Positions 20,831-32,466 are shown, counted from the first letter of the stretch. The stretch is DNA of 64,000 bases from Klebsiella pneumoniae (GCA_945897555.1 CAMDGF010000001.1:180866-244865), one strand, 5' to 3'. Translations and numbers: made by a program. Notes: generated by a model not told the origin, from the letters alone.

Positions 20831-22288
20831 ATGCAACACCACACCGTCGATGTCGCCGTGATCGGCGCCGGCACCGCCGGGCTTGCCGCCTACCGCGCCG
20901 CCACAGCTGCCGGCAAGCGCGCCCTCATCATCGAGGGCGGCCCCTTTGGCACCACCTGCGCCCGCGTCGGTTGCATGCCGAGCAAGCTGCTCATCGCCGC
21001 TGCCGAGGCCGCACATGGCATCGACCGGTGGCCAGCCTTCGGTCTGCGACTCGAGGGCGAGTTGCGCATCGATGGCCGTGCAGTGATGGCGCGCGTGCGG
21101 CGCGAGCGTGACCGCTTCGTCGGCTTCGTGCTCGAGGGTGTCGAAAACATCCCGGTGGCGAACAAGCTCATCGGCTACGCCCGTTTCGTCGGCTCGCATG
21201 CACTTGAGGTGGCCGACGCAGGCAGCACGGCTCGCCATCGGATCGAGTTCGGCAGCGCAGTGATCGCCACCGGCTCCTCACCCGACGTGCCTGTGCCGTT
21301 GCGGGCCGCAGGTGACCGTCTGGTCGTCAATGATGATCTCTTCGACTGGCAGGACCTTCCCGCATCGGTCGCCGTGTTCGGTCCCGGCGTCATCGGCCTC
21401 GAGCTGGGTCAATCCTTGCATCGGCTCGGTGTCCGCGTGGAGGTGTTCGGTCGCGGGGGGCGGGTCGGCCCCTTCGCCGATCCAGCCCTGCAAAGTTACG
21501 CGCAGCGTGCCATGGCCGCCGAGTTCCGTCTCCATGCCGACGCCCAGGGTGTCGAGATAGCCTGCACCGCTGATGGCGTGATGGTGAGCCATGGGCTGGA
21601 TGGCGAGCGCCGCTCCAGCTGCTTCGACCGTGTCCTGGCGGCGACAGGGCGTTCACCCAATGTTCGTGGGCTCGGCCTTGAGCACACCGGGATCGGATTG
21701 GATGCGCGCGGCATCCCCTTGTTCGACCGCCACACGCTGCAGTGCGGCGACTCGCACATCTTCATCGCCGGTGACGCCAATGCCGACCTGCCCTTGTTGC
21801 ACGAAGCCGCTGACGAGGGGCGTATCGCCGGTGACAACGCCGCGCGGTGGCCTGCTGTGACGCCGGGCCAGCGGCGCACGCCGCTGGCCGTGGTGTTCTC
21901 CGACCCGCAGATGGCGGTGGTGGGTACGCCTTACACCAGCCTCGATCCAGCGCGTACCGTCACCGGGGCGGTGAGCTTCGAGGACCAGGGGCGCGCGCGC
22001 GTGATGCTGCGCAATAAGGGCCTGCTGCACGTCTATGTCGATGCGGAAAGCGGCCTGTTGCGCGGTGCCGAGATGATCGGCCCGGACGCAGAGCACATGG
22101 CGCACCTCTTGGCTTGGGTGATCCAACTCGAGCAGACGGTCGACAACGTACTCGCGCTGCCGTTCTACCACCCGGTGGTGGAGGAGGGCTTGCGCACCGC
22201 TCTGCGCAACGCCCAGGCCGAGCGCGACCGGAGACAGGCGGCTCCGGCCTCGCTCGGGCGTGGGCGGGCGACGGCGCGGCCCGGCTAG
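20831..22288 (+). CDS. Dihydrolipoyl dehydrogenase-like pyridine nucleotide-disulfide oxidoreductase
   Basis: DVAVIGAGTAGLAAYRAA; redox-active CARVGCMPSK; IFIAGDANADLPLLHEAADEGRIAGDNA. Confidence 0.88.
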   Translation: MQHHTVDVAVIGAGTAGLAAYRAATAAGKRALIIEGGPFGTTCARVGCMPSKLLIAAAEAAHGIDRWPAFGLRLEGELRIDGRAVMARVRRERDRFVGFVLEGVENIPVANKLIGYARFVGSHALEVADAGSTARHRIEFGSAVIATGSSPDVPVPLRAAGDRLVVNDDLFDWQDLPASVAVFGPGVIGLELGQSLHRLGVRVEVFGRGGRVGPFADPALQSYAQRAMAAEFRLHADAQGVEIACTADGVMVSHGLDGERRSSCFDRVLAATGRSPNVRGLGLEHTGIGLDARGIPLFDRHTLQCGDSHIFIAGDANADLPLLHEAADEGRIAGDNAARWPAVTPGQRRTPLAVVFSDPQMAVVGTPYTSLDPARTVTGAVSFEDQGRARVMLRNKGLLHVYVDAESGLLRGAEMIGPDAEHMAHLLAWVIQLEQTVDNVLALPFYHPVVEEGLRTALRNAQAERDRRQAAPASLGRGRATARPG

Positions 22289-23220
22289 GCCTGCTGCTGG
22301 CCGGCTGCCTTGCGGCGGTGCGGATCGGCCGGTGCGGGGCCACCGAGGGGCGCCACCACCACGTCGGCCACATCGGCGCCCAAGGCTTCGCAGGTCTCAT
22401 CAGCGGCGAGCGGAACCAGGCTGTAGATCCGGTCGACAGCCAGATCACGCAGTTGATGGGGCACACCGTGGCCGTGACGGATGTGCCCGGAACCCATGAT
22501 GCCAACCACCTGCCGTGTTGCTGCATGTCGCGCGATCCCGGCCGCCATGGCTCGATCCCAGAGCAGTTGGGCGTCGACGAAGCGTTCGAAATCGCCGGCC
22601 TTGGCTTGATGCCCCTCGGGCATGTGGCCCATGTGGGCCTCGAACACCTCGCGCAGATTGTCGCGGTATTCCGCCACCGGCGCAGCCGGTGTGCCCAGTT
22701 CGGCAGCCAGCGCCGGATCGAGCGCCTGCCAGCCCCCAGCAGACACCTTGCGCACCTCGCTTCGATCGACGTTGAGCGCGTGCAGAGGGATGCGGTGGTC
22801 ACGTACGAAACGGAAGATCGGCATGTAGAGCTCTGGTTCGAAGCCCCATGTCTTTTGCCACTCGGTCTGTTCGAGAAAGGCGGTTTCGTCCAGCTCGCCG
22901 CGGCTCCAGGCATCGAGTACTGGTTGCAGCCGGCGCGGGAACATCTCCACGCCCACGCTCAAGCCCGGTGCAGCGCGATACAGGGCAGAGAGCGTCTCCA
23001 ATTGCCAGCGATGGTGGGCGGCGTCGTCGTGGTTCTCGCCGAGCAAGATGACCTGCGCGCGCAGCGCTCGCTCGATCACTGTGGTGCGTGGCAGCACCTC
23101 GCCGCCGGGGACCTGCCAATGACCGGGAACGACACAAGCCGACGGGAGCGGCGCAGCCATGGCAGCGTGGGCGGTGCCGAGCAAGAGGGCCGCCAGAAGA
23201 CCGAAAGAGAATGAGTTCAT
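22285..23220 (-). CDS. ChaN-family lipoprotein-like protein (DUF399)
   Basis: Signal-like N-terminus MNSFSFGLLAALLLGTAHAAMA; RAQVILLGENHDDAAHHRWQLETL; GSGHIRHGHGVPHQL; stops overlap convergently with the upstream dehydrogenase at CTAG. Confidence 0.78.
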   Translation of the reverse strand: MNSFSFGLLAALLLGTAHAAMAAPLPSACVVPGHWQVPGGEVLPRTTVIERALRAQVILLGENHDDAAHHRWQLETLSALYRAAPGLSVGVEMFPRRLQPVLDAWSRGELDETAFLEQTEWQKTWGFEPELYMPIFRFVRDHRIPLHALNVDRSEVRKVSAGGWQALDPALAAELGTPAAPVAEYRDNLREVFEAHMGHMPEGHQAKAGDFERFVDAQLLWDRAMAAGIARHAATRQVVGIMGSGHIRHGHGVPHQLRDLAVDRIYSLVPLAADETCEALGADVADVVVAPLGGPAPADPHRRKAAGQQQA

Positions 23221-23356
23221 GGGTGTTGGATGTCCGGTAACGGCAGAGTTCCGCGCCGCGCATCCCACTGTGCGCGAATGTCGTGCGGGTGTCATCCACC
23301 TTGGCACTCCGGCGCCTGGTGTCGACGCATTCGCTACGGGTCTTGCTGGGCTTCTG

Positions 23357-23371
23357 ATAGATTGGATGTAT
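23357..23371 (+). promoter_or_regulatory. OxyR-type operator-like sequence ATAGATTGGATGTAT upstream of oxyR
   Basis: Matches ATAGntnnnanCTAT with one mismatch (GTAT); 20 bp between the site and the oxyR ATG. Confidence 0.5.
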
Positions 23372-23391
23372 CGACCACAGCCGATGCCAGC

Positions 23392-24303
23392 ATGACTCTC
23401 AGCGAACTCCGCTATATCGTCGCCGTAGCCCGCGAGCGTCACTTTCGCCGTGCCGCCGAGCGCTGTTTTGTGAGCCAGCCGGCGCTTTCGGCGGCCGTGG
23501 CCAAGCTCGAAGACGAGCTCGGCATCAAGCTGTTTGAGCGCAGCAAGAGCGAGGTCAGCGTCACGCCGGTGGGTGCGCTGGTGGTCGAGCAGGCGCAGCG
23601 CGTGCTCGACGAGGCCGAGCGCATCCGCGAGATCGCTGGCAGTGGCCGCGACCCACTGGTCGGCGCGCTCAAGCTCGGTGCCATCTTCACCGTGGGCCCC
23701 TATCTGTTCCCCTCGCTCATCCCGGCGGTCAAGGCCGCGGCGCCGCAGATGCCCTTGCAGGTCGAGGAGAACCTCACCAGTAATCTGACGAATCTGCTGC
23801 GCGAGGGCAACCTCGATGCCATCCTCGTCGCCGAGCCCTTCGATGTGCCGGGCATCGCCACCGAGCCGCTCTACGAGGAGGACTTTGTGGGCGTGGTCGC
23901 GGCCGAGCATCCGCTCGCGACCCAAAGTCGCATCTGTCCCGAGCAGCTGGCGAACGAGCGCATCCTGCGGCTCGGCGAGGGTCACTGCTTCTCCAGTCAG
24001 GTCTCCCTGCTCTGCCCCGAGCTCGAGCCCAACTCGGAGGTGCAGCACGGCAACTCCTTGGAGACGCTGCGTAATATGGTGGCTTCGGGCCTCGGCGTCA
24101 CGCTGCTGCCGGCCAGCGCGGCCTGCGGCGGCTACATCAACCCTATGGTGCGCTGCATCCCTTTTGAGGCGCCGGCGCCGTCGCGCCGCATCGTGCTGGC
24201 CTGGCGCAAGCGCGGCGTGCGCGAGCAGGCCATTGCCACCGTCGCCGCTGCGGTGCGCTCGATCGCTGCGCCGTGGATGCGGGTGCTGGGCACGTCCGTA
24301 TAA
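23392..24303 (+). CDS. oxyR: LysR-family hydrogen peroxide-sensing regulator OxyR
   Basis: [52 protein letters not shown]; redox-Cys context [19 protein letters not shown]. Confidence 0.92.
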   Translation: MTLSELRYIVAVARERHFRRAAERCFVSQPALSAAVAKLEDELGIKLFERSKSEVSVTPVGALVVEQAQRVLDEAERIREIAGSGRDPLVGALKLGAIFTVGPYLFPSLIPAVKAAAPQMPLQVEENLTSNLTNLLREGNLDAILVAEPFDVPGIATEPLYEEDFVGVVAAEHPLATQSRICPEQLANERILRLGEGHCFSSQVSLLCPELEPNSEVQHGNSLETLRNMVASGLGVTLLPASAACGGYINPMVRCIPFEAPAPSRRIVLAWRKRGVREQAIATVAAAVRSIAAPWMRVLGTSV

Positions 24304-24361
24304 TCCGCGCTCCCGCCATCACGCCAAACCGAGCGCCGGCGTGCAACAGAGCCCAGCCCAC

Positions 24362-25933
<1,572 letters not shown>

Positions 25934-26001
25934 CGGCTCGCCGGGTGACTCCGGCTGTTGTCCTGCCCGAGGGCGCTCCCCCGATCCCGAACAGCTCGGG
26001 G

Positions 26002-27120
26002 TCAGAACAGTTCGATGCGGTCGCCGTGCAGCACGCCGATGTCGTTCTTGCCAGTCAGTGCGGCACTGTGATCGACGTGTTGGTGGACCATCACGTATTC
26101 CTTCTGCAGGCGTGCCAGACGGGTCGCGAACGAATCGCGCTCGCCGGGCTCCGGTGCGCCACCGTCGATCAGCTGCGTGCGCCAGGCTTCGATGTGAGCG
26201 CACAGCTCGTCGAGCCCCTTGCCGATGGTCTCGAGCTGCTGTCGCGTGATGTCCTGGAACTGCATCTCGCCCAGCGCTTCGGAGATCTCCATCGACATGA
26301 TCTCGTTGCGGCTGTGCAGTGAGGCCTCCAGCACCGTGAGAAAGCCGATCACCTCGTGCAGTTCACGGCTCAGGTCGTCCATATTGCTCACGGTCTCTTC
26401 GACGTTGAGCATGTTCTTGAGCTGCCCGAGATCGTCGGCCATGTGCTTGATGTCATGCTCGACCTGACGGCTGAAGCCGGCGATGCCATCCTCCACGCGC
26501 TTCGCGGCGTGCTCGGTCTCCTGCGCCAGTTTGCGCACCTCGTCGGCCACCACCGCAAAGCCGCGCCCGGCCTCGCCGGCGCGCGCTGCTTCGATGGCTG
26601 CGTTGAGTGCGAGCAGGTTGGTCTGTTTGGCGATATTGCTGATCATCTGGATCAAGGGCGCAAGTTCGCGCACCCCCTTGAGGAAGTTGTCGATCCGTGT
26701 CTTTTCGCGCTCGGCGCTCTCGGTGGCCGTGGTCTGATAGCGCCACAGGTTCTCGAGCGTCTGTCGGCTCTTGGCAATGTGTGCCTCGGCGCGGCCAGAG
26801 AATGCTTGCGATTTGAGATGCGTCTCCTCGACCTGCCCGGCGAGCTCGCGGTTGCAGCGGTAGAGCGAATTGAGCCGCTCCATCAGGCTGATGGATGCCT
26901 GCTCGGTGCTGCGACTGATGGTGCTGATGTGCCGGCGCAACACCGCGTCGAACAGTCCGAACTCGGCCATGTCGCCGGCGAGCAGGGTGCCCATGTCGGG
27001 CGTGGGCGGCGGCGCCTCTGTGGCCTCGATGCGGCGCACATGGCGCGTACCCAACCACCAACCGGCGCCAAGCCCGACCAGCAGTACGGCCGGCAGTAGT
27101 ATCCAGAATGCAGTCGTCAT
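26002..27120 (-). CDS. Membrane-anchored MCP-signalling-domain protein with a C-terminal CheZ-like motif
   Basis: N-terminal TM ([20 protein letters not shown]), MCP tip [38 protein letters not shown], then [28 protein letters not shown]. Confidence 0.85.
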   Translation of the reverse strand: MTTAFWILLPAVLLVGLGAGWWLGTRHVRRIEATEAPPPTPDMGTLLAGDMAEFGLFDAVLRRHISTISRSTEQASISLMERLNSLYRCNRELAGQVEETHLKSQAFSGRAEAHIAKSRQTLENLWRYQTTATESAEREKTRIDNFLKGVRELAPLIQMISNIAKQTNLLALNAAIEAARAGEAGRGFAVVADEVRKLAQETEHAAKRVEDGIAGFSRQVEHDIKHMADDLGQLKNMLNVEETVSNMDDLSRELHEVIGFLTVLEASLHSRNEIMSMEISEALGEMQFQDITRQQLETIGKGLDELCAHIEAWRTQLIDGGAPEPGERDSFATRLARLQKEYVMVHQHVDHSAALTGKNDIGVLHGDRIELF

Positions 27121-27485
27121 CACGCTCCCGGGACCACCTGTTTGATGACTTTGATCAGATCGGGCCCGCCCACTGGCTTGACCAGCCAACCTGTGGCGCC
27201 GCTCTGTTTGGCCTCGTCGCGCTTGGATTGCTGGGATTCGGTGGTGAGTGCGAGGATGGGGGTGAAGCGCAGCACGGTGCGCGCCTTCTTGATGAACTCG
27301 ATGCCGCCCATGTTCGGCATATTGATGTCGGTGATGATGAGGTCGGGCTTAAGCCCGCTTTGCAACTTGGCCAAGGCGATGGCGCCGTCGCTGGCGGTCT
27401 CGGTCTTGAACCCGGCCATGTCCAGCGTCTGGCGCAGGCTCATGAGCATGGTCGCTGAATCATCGACGAGCAGGATGGTCTTCAT
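27120..27485 (-). CDS. CheY-like receiver-only response regulator
   Basis: [40 protein letters not shown]; phospho-Asp and K motifs present. Confidence 0.93.
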   Translation of the reverse strand: MKTILLVDDSATMLMSLRQTLDMAGFKTETASDGAIALAKLQSGLKPDLIITDINMPNMGGIEFIKKARTVLRFTPILALTTESQQSKRDEAKQSGATGWLVKPVGGPDLIKVIKQVVPGA

Positions 27486-27490
27486 GGCTT

Positions 27491-27736
27491 TTAGGCCTCT
27501 TCGGCCGTCATCAGGGCTTGCAGGACCTGTCGCAGCCGTTCGTTGGCTGGCAGGGTGGCGATCGGCGGGCGTCGGGCCATCAACACCTGCAGCACGGCGC
27601 TGTGCAGATGTTCGCAGCCGCTGGCGTCGACGGGTGCATCGGGGTGCTGCAGCACCCAAGACAGCAGGCCCTCGGCCTCCTCGACGCTGCACACGCCACT
27701 CAGCACAGCGCGGTCATCACTCAGTTGGATCGGCAT
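27491..27736 (-). CDS. STAS-domain protein (anti-sigma factor antagonist-like)
   Basis: 81 aa, DRAVLSGVCSVEEAEGLLSWVLQHPDAPVDASGCEHLHSAVLQVLMA; within the che operon. Confidence 0.75.
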   Translation of the reverse strand: MPIQLSDDRAVLSGVCSVEEAEGLLSWVLQHPDAPVDASGCEHLHSAVLQVLMARRPPIATLPANERLRQVLQALMTAEEA

Positions 27737-30567
27737 CAGAGCAGTTCCTTGAGGTTGAGGACCATCAGCACCGAGCCGTCGCCGAGCAGTGCGGTGCCTG
27801 AATAACCTCCCAGTTCGCCCAACACGCCGTCGAGGGGCTTGAGGATGAGGTCGAGGGTGGCATCGAAGTCGTCGACGATGACGCCGACGTCCTGGTCGCC
27901 GAGGCGGATCACCAGCACCGCCACTTCGCCGTCCTCGTTGGGCACCGGTGGCTCGGGGATGCGCAGCAGGTCGTTGAGGGCGTAGAGCGGCACGATGCGG
28001 CCGCGCAGCACGGTGGTGCGTTGCTGCTTGATCTCGTGGATCGCCTTGGCCGGCACGCGCACCGTCTCCACCACCATGTCCATCTGCACGCCGAACATCT
28101 GTTCGGCGGAGCGGATGATCATGACGTTGGTCACCGCCATCGACAATGGCAATGCGATGCGGATGCGGGTGCCACGGCCGAGCTCACTGGAGAGCTGCAC
28201 GCTGCCATGCGCCTTCTCGATGGCGCTGCGCACCACGTCCATGCCGACGCCGCGGCCGGACAGGTCGCTGATCTGCTCAGCGGTGGAGAAGCCGGCGGCG
28301 AACACCAGCTGCACCGCCTCATGGTCGGTCAGGGTGCTGGCGCGCGCCTCGTCGATCAGGCCCTTCTCGAGGGCCTTGGCCTTGATGCGCGCCGGGTCGA
28401 TGCCACGGCCGTCGTCACTGATCTCGATGATGACGCGGTCGGCCTCCTGGAAGGCGGTGATGCGGATGATGCCGGTCTCGGGCTTGCCCGCGGCGCGGCG
28501 TTCCTCAGGCGGCTCGAGGCCGTGGTCGAGGCTGTTGCGGACGATGTGGATGAGCGGGTCGGCCAGCGACTCGACGATGTTCTTGTCGGCCTCGGCGTCC
28601 TCGCCCTCCATGTACAGCTCGACCTGCTTGCCGAGCTTGCGCGAGATGTCACGGACCAGGCGCGGGAAGCGCTGGAAGATGTTGCCGACCGGCAGCATCC
28701 GCACCTGCATGATGGCGTCCTGCATCTCTTCGGCGATGCGGTTGATGACGCCGTACTGGTTCTTGATCTCGCGTGCGATCTCGCGCGGGTTGGTGCTCAC
28801 TTCGGCGCGCGCGGCCAGGTAGGGCAGGGCGTTCTTGGCCACCACCATCTCGCCGATCAGGTCCATCAGGCGGTCGATCTTCTCCTGCGACACCTTGAGC
28901 ACACGGTTGGCGCTGTGGTCGATCGCGGCTTCTGCCAGCTCGCTGCGGATCGCCTCAAGCCCACCTCCGGCGGCGGCGCTGGCCGCTGCCGGGCGCTCGG
29001 CCACGGTGGCGCTGGTGGTTGCGGCATGGCGCCGACCTGCGGTCGTGGTGGCTGCGGTGGCTGCCGCGATCGTCTTTTGCACCGCAGCCGCCGCAGTCGG
29101 TGTGCGTGGTGGCTGCACGGCCTGTGTGCTTGACGCAGGACCCGCTGCCACCGGCGGGCGCTCGGGCGCCACCGCGGCGGCTGCGTCGGTCGCGTGCCAA
29201 CTGGCGACGGCGTGGCGCAAGCCAGCCACATCGGCCGCGGCACCCAGTGCCTCGAGGGCTGCCGCCGCATCGGCACGGCCCTCATAGCGCCGCATCCCGG
29301 CGAGCGCTGTTGCCGCCGCCAGCAGCACCGCCGCGCTCGGGCTGCCTTCCAGCATGCGTGTGTGTCCAGCGAGGATGCGGTCGACGCAATCGGCCTCGCT
29401 GTCGTTCAGCACGCGACCGCGCACTGCAGCGTGGGCTCGCGTAGGCGACGGCGCCGGAGTCTCGCCAGGGCGTGTGCCGGCCGCCATGCGGTCGAGCACG
29501 CGCGCCAGCGGGTCGCCGCTGTCGGTCTTGAGGCAAGCCGCCAGTGCCTCGTCGATGGGCTCATGGCCGATGCCATGGGCGTTGGCGAGGCCACGCAGCA
29601 CGAAAGCCACCGATCGCCAGACCCCCTCGCTGTTCTCCGGGTTGGTGCGCGCAAGCACTTCATATTGGCAGCGCAGGATGCGCCCAGCCGCGGCTTCTTC
29701 CTCCTCGCTCAGTCCGCGTCCGGCCAGCGTGCCGACCTGCTCAGGATCCGGCTCGCAAACCCCCTCTGGCGGCAAAGCCTCGCCGGAGTTGGACGCCACT
29801 GTGGCCAGTTCGACCTGGTCCGGCACGTAACGAAAGTGCGTCTCAAGCGCTTCGCGAGTGGTCTCGCAGACCCCCTCGAGCAGCAGGTTGCATTCATAGG
29901 GATCGAAGTCGTCGCTGTCAGCCCAAGGTTGCAGCGGTGTCACCGTGAGGCCGATGAGGCCCGGGGCATTGATGGCCGTGAACAACGGGTCATCGCCTTT
30001 GAAGAAGCAGCTGCGCTCCGGTGCGTAGCGGAACCGCATCGAGCCGCCTGCCGGCAGCGATGTCGTCATCCCGCCGGCGACGTCGCCGGACTGCCCGGTG
30101 GGCTCAACGGCGCCGGCGTCGGTCGTCGGGTCTTGCGGCTCGACTGTAGGGTCCGCCGCAGCCGCGGCGACAGCGAGCGGCCCCTCGCGCAGCGCGCGCA
30201 ATGCCACTGCCAGCTCCTTGCCGGCCTCGCACAAGGTGGGGGCGAGGTCCTTGCCGCTTTCGATGCAGTCGAGCATGGCCGAGACGATGTCCATGCACTC
30301 GAGCAGGTGGTCGGCGATCTCGCCATCGAACCCGCGTCGGCCATCACGCACCGCGTCGAGCAGATCCTCGCCGGCGTGCACCAGGTGGGTGAAGGCGGCG
30401 TACTCAGGGAACAACCCGCTGTTGCCCTTGAGCGTGTGCACGCCGCGGAACAGTTCGTCGATGGCCTCGCTATTGGCGGGCTCACGCTCGAGCGTGAGCA
30501 GGCCATTGGCGATCGACTCGAGGAAGTCCCGCGACTCGATGACGAACTGCTCGAGCAGCGGATTCAT
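27736..30567 (-). CDS. cheA: Chemotaxis-type hybrid histidine kinase CheA
   Basis: Hpt box HTLKGNSGLF; kinase HIVRNSLDHGLEPPEERRAAGK; GRGVGMDVV; C-terminal CheW-like domain. Confidence 0.95.
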   Translation of the reverse strand: MNPLLEQFVIESRDFLESIANGLLTLEREPANSEAIDELFRGVHTLKGNSGLFPEYAAFTHLVHAGEDLLDAVRDGRRGFDGEIADHLLECMDIVSAMLDCIESGKDLAPTLCEAGKELAVALRALREGPLAVAAAAADPTVEPQDPTTDAGAVEPTGQSGDVAGGMTTSLPAGGSMRFRYAPERSCFFKGDDPLFTAINAPGLIGLTVTPLQPWADSDDFDPYECNLLLEGVCETTREALETHFRYVPDQVELATVASNSGEALPPEGVCEPDPEQVGTLAGRGLSEEEEAAAGRILRCQYEVLARTNPENSEGVWRSVAFVLRGLANAHGIGHEPIDEALAACLKTDSGDPLARVLDRMAAGTRPGETPAPSPTRAHAAVRGRVLNDSEADCVDRILAGHTRMLEGSPSAAVLLAAATALAGMRRYEGRADAAAALEALGAAADVAGLRHAVASWHATDAAAAVAPERPPVAAGPASSTQAVQPPRTPTAAAAVQKTIAAATAATTTAGRRHAATTSATVAERPAAASAAAGGGLEAIRSELAEAAIDHSANRVLKVSQEKIDRLMDLIGEMVVAKNALPYLAARAEVSTNPREIAREIKNQYGVINRIAEEMQDAIMQVRMLPVGNIFQRFPRLVRDISRKLGKQVELYMEGEDAEADKNIVESLADPLIHIVRNSLDHGLEPPEERRAAGKPETGIIRITAFQEADRVIIEISDDGRGIDPARIKAKALEKGLIDEARASTLTDHEAVQLVFAAGFSTAEQISDLSGRGVGMDVVRSAIEKAHGSVQLSSELGRGTRIRIALPLSMAVTNVMIIRSAEQMFGVQMDMVVETVRVPAKAIHEIKQQRTTVLRGRIVPLYALNDLLRIPEPPVPNEDGEVAVLVIRLGDQDVGVIVDDFDATLDLILKPLDGVLGELGGYSGTALLGDGSVLMVLNLKELL

Positions 30568-30569
30568 GA

Positions 30570-30941
30570 TCAGGCCGGCTCTCCCAGCATCAGCCGGACG
30601 CTGGTGGTGAGTTCGACCGGTCGTGCCGGCTTGATCAGATAGAAGTTTGCGCCAGCGGCAAAGGCCCGGTCGCTGTCCTTGGTCTCCGATTCGGTGCTGA
30701 CCATGATCGCCGGCACCTGCGACAGTTCTTCGCGAGCCCGCAGTTCGGCAATGAAGCGGTAGCCATCCATCTTCGGCATGTTGATGTCGACGATGAAGAG
30801 GTCGTAGGGGGTGGTGAACGCCTTCTCGAGCGCTTCCAGGCCGTTGACCGCCTCGTCGACTTCGAAGCCGCAGTCTTCGAGGATCTTGCGGTGGTACATG
30901 CGCACCGTGGCCGCATCGTCGATGATCAATACGCGTTTCAT
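30570..30941 (-). CDS. CheY-like receiver-only response regulator (second copy)
   Basis: MKRVLIIDDAATVRMYHRKILEDCGFEVDEAVNGLEALEKA; FIVDINMPKMDGY. Confidence 0.93.
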   Translation of the reverse strand: MKRVLIIDDAATVRMYHRKILEDCGFEVDEAVNGLEALEKAFTTPYDLFIVDINMPKMDGYRFIAELRAREELSQVPAIMVSTESETKDSDRAFAAGANFYLIKPARPVELTTSVRLMLGEPA

Positions 30942-30952
30942 GGTGGCTCCTG

Positions 30953-31843
30953 TCAGGGTTTCTGGTAGACGATCGCGTCCGCGAATTTGCGGATGCGGAA
31001 CACGCTGGAGATGCGGCTCATCGACTCGGAATGGCCAAGGCAGATGAAGCCGCCCGGGTTGAGGGCGTTGTAGAACACGTCGGCTGCCGCCCGCCGCGAC
31101 TGGTCGTCAAAGTAGATCAGCAGGTTGCGGCAGAAGATCACATCAAAATGGTGGTAAGCCCGCGCACTCAGGGGGTCGGACAGGTTGCACTGCGTGAATT
31201 CGACGGCGTCGCGCAGGTCTTTGCTGATCTGCCAATCGCCGGTGCGCGTCTTCTTGAAGTACTTCTGCAGCAACGCCGCCGGCAGGTTATGCACCGAGCG
31301 CTGGCTGTAGATGCCCTCACGCGCGCTTGCCAGGATGTCGGTGTCGATGTCGGAGGCGACGATCTCGACGTCGTAGCGAGCGATGTCGGGCCAGTGCTCG
31401 AGCAGGTAGAGGCAGATCGAGTAGGGTTCCTCGCCCGATGAGCTGGGGATCGACCAGATGCGGATCGGATCGCCGGCTCGCTTGTTGCGGATGATCTCGG
31501 GCAACAGCGAGCTGACAAGGCACTTGAACTGGTACTCCTCGCGAAAGAAGTAGGTCTCGTTCACGGTCATCACGTTGACCAGCTGCTGCAGCTCCGACCC
31601 GCGAGTGTCAAAACGCAGGTTGACGAAGTATTCGCGGAAGCTGGGCGTGTGAGTGGCCTCGAGGCGTTCGACCAGGCGCTTGTCGACAAAATACCGCTTG
31701 CTACCCTCGAAATAGATGCCGGTCTTGCGATAGAAGAATTCGCGGAACTTGAGGAAATCGTCCTCGCTGATCGTCTCTCCTGCCAGCGCAGGCGCAGCAG
31801 TAGGGGTGCGGCGAGCAGGCGCCGCTGCCGTGGGTGCAAGCAT
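30953..31843 (-). CDS. cheR: Chemotaxis protein methyltransferase CheR
   Basis: FREEYQFKCLVSSLLPEI; IWSIPSSSGEEPYSICLYLLE; DVIFCRNLLIYFDDQSRR; GHSES. Confidence 0.94.
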   Translation of the reverse strand: MLAPTAAAPARRTPTAAPALAGETISEDDFLKFREFFYRKTGIYFEGSKRYFVDKRLVERLEATHTPSFREYFVNLRFDTRGSELQQLVNVMTVNETYFFREEYQFKCLVSSLLPEIIRNKRAGDPIRIWSIPSSSGEEPYSICLYLLEHWPDIARYDVEIVASDIDTDILASAREGIYSQRSVHNLPAALLQKYFKKTRTGDWQISKDLRDAVEFTQCNLSDPLSARAYHHFDVIFCRNLLIYFDDQSRRAAADVFYNALNPGGFICLGHSESMSRISSVFRIRKFADAIVYQKP

Positions 31844-31845
31844 CG

Positions 31846-32466
31846 TCAGGCCGCGATCTTGTCGAGCGCCGAAGCGACGGCGAAGGTGATGAACGGCTCG
31901 TCGGCGAAGCGCTCTTCGAGCCGCGCCAAGGGCACTCGCGCGCGGGCATCGCCCACCTCGCCGATCAGATCGACCGCGGTGGCGCAGACGTTGATGTGGC
32001 GATCGGTCTCGATCACCGCGATCAGCCAGTCCACCACCTTGGGGTGCTTGAGCGATTCAAGGATGTTGACAGCGAAGATGCGCACGTCGGGGTCGGGGTC
32101 GGCCAGCAGGCTGGGCATGTGCGGGGCGATGGCGTCCGGCTGATCCTTGAGCAGGTCGATGACGTCGTTACGCAGGCTGGCGTCGTCGCTGCGCAGATAG
32201 CCGAGCACACCCTCGACCACCGACGATCCGCCGATGGCCGCCAGGCTGCTGACGATGGCTTGGCGCACCGGATAGTTCTCCTCGTCGGCGAGCTGCGCCA
32301 GCAGCTCAGACACCGCCTCGATGTCGCCGGCCAGTTCCATTGCCGCGGTGCGGCGCAGATCCGGGTCGCTGCCGCTCAACTGCAAGAAAAGCACCGCGCG
32401 ACCTGCGCGCGCACTGCCCTCCTGGATCTGCTCCAGTGCTGTCTGATTACTTTTGACCAGTGCCAT
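31846..32466 (-). CDS. HEAT-repeat protein
   Basis: 206 aa; repeated helical units LAGDIEAVSELLAQLADEENYPVRQAIVSSLAAIGGSSVVEGVLGYLRSDDASLRNDVIDLL..DPDPDVRIFAVNILESLKHPKVVDWL. Confidence 0.85.
   Translation of the reverse strand: MALVKSNQTALEQIQEGSARAGRAVLFLQLSGSDPDLRRTAAMELAGDIEAVSELLAQLADEENYPVRQAIVSSLAAIGGSSVVEGVLGYLRSDDASLRNDVIDLLKDQPDAIAPHMPSLLADPDPDVRIFAVNILESLKHPKVVDWLIAVIETDRHINVCATAVDLIGEVGDARARVPLARLEERFADEPFITFAVASALDKIAA

Noticed and set aside
29194-30642. 482-aa plus-strand ORF
   Set aside because: Antisense to cheA
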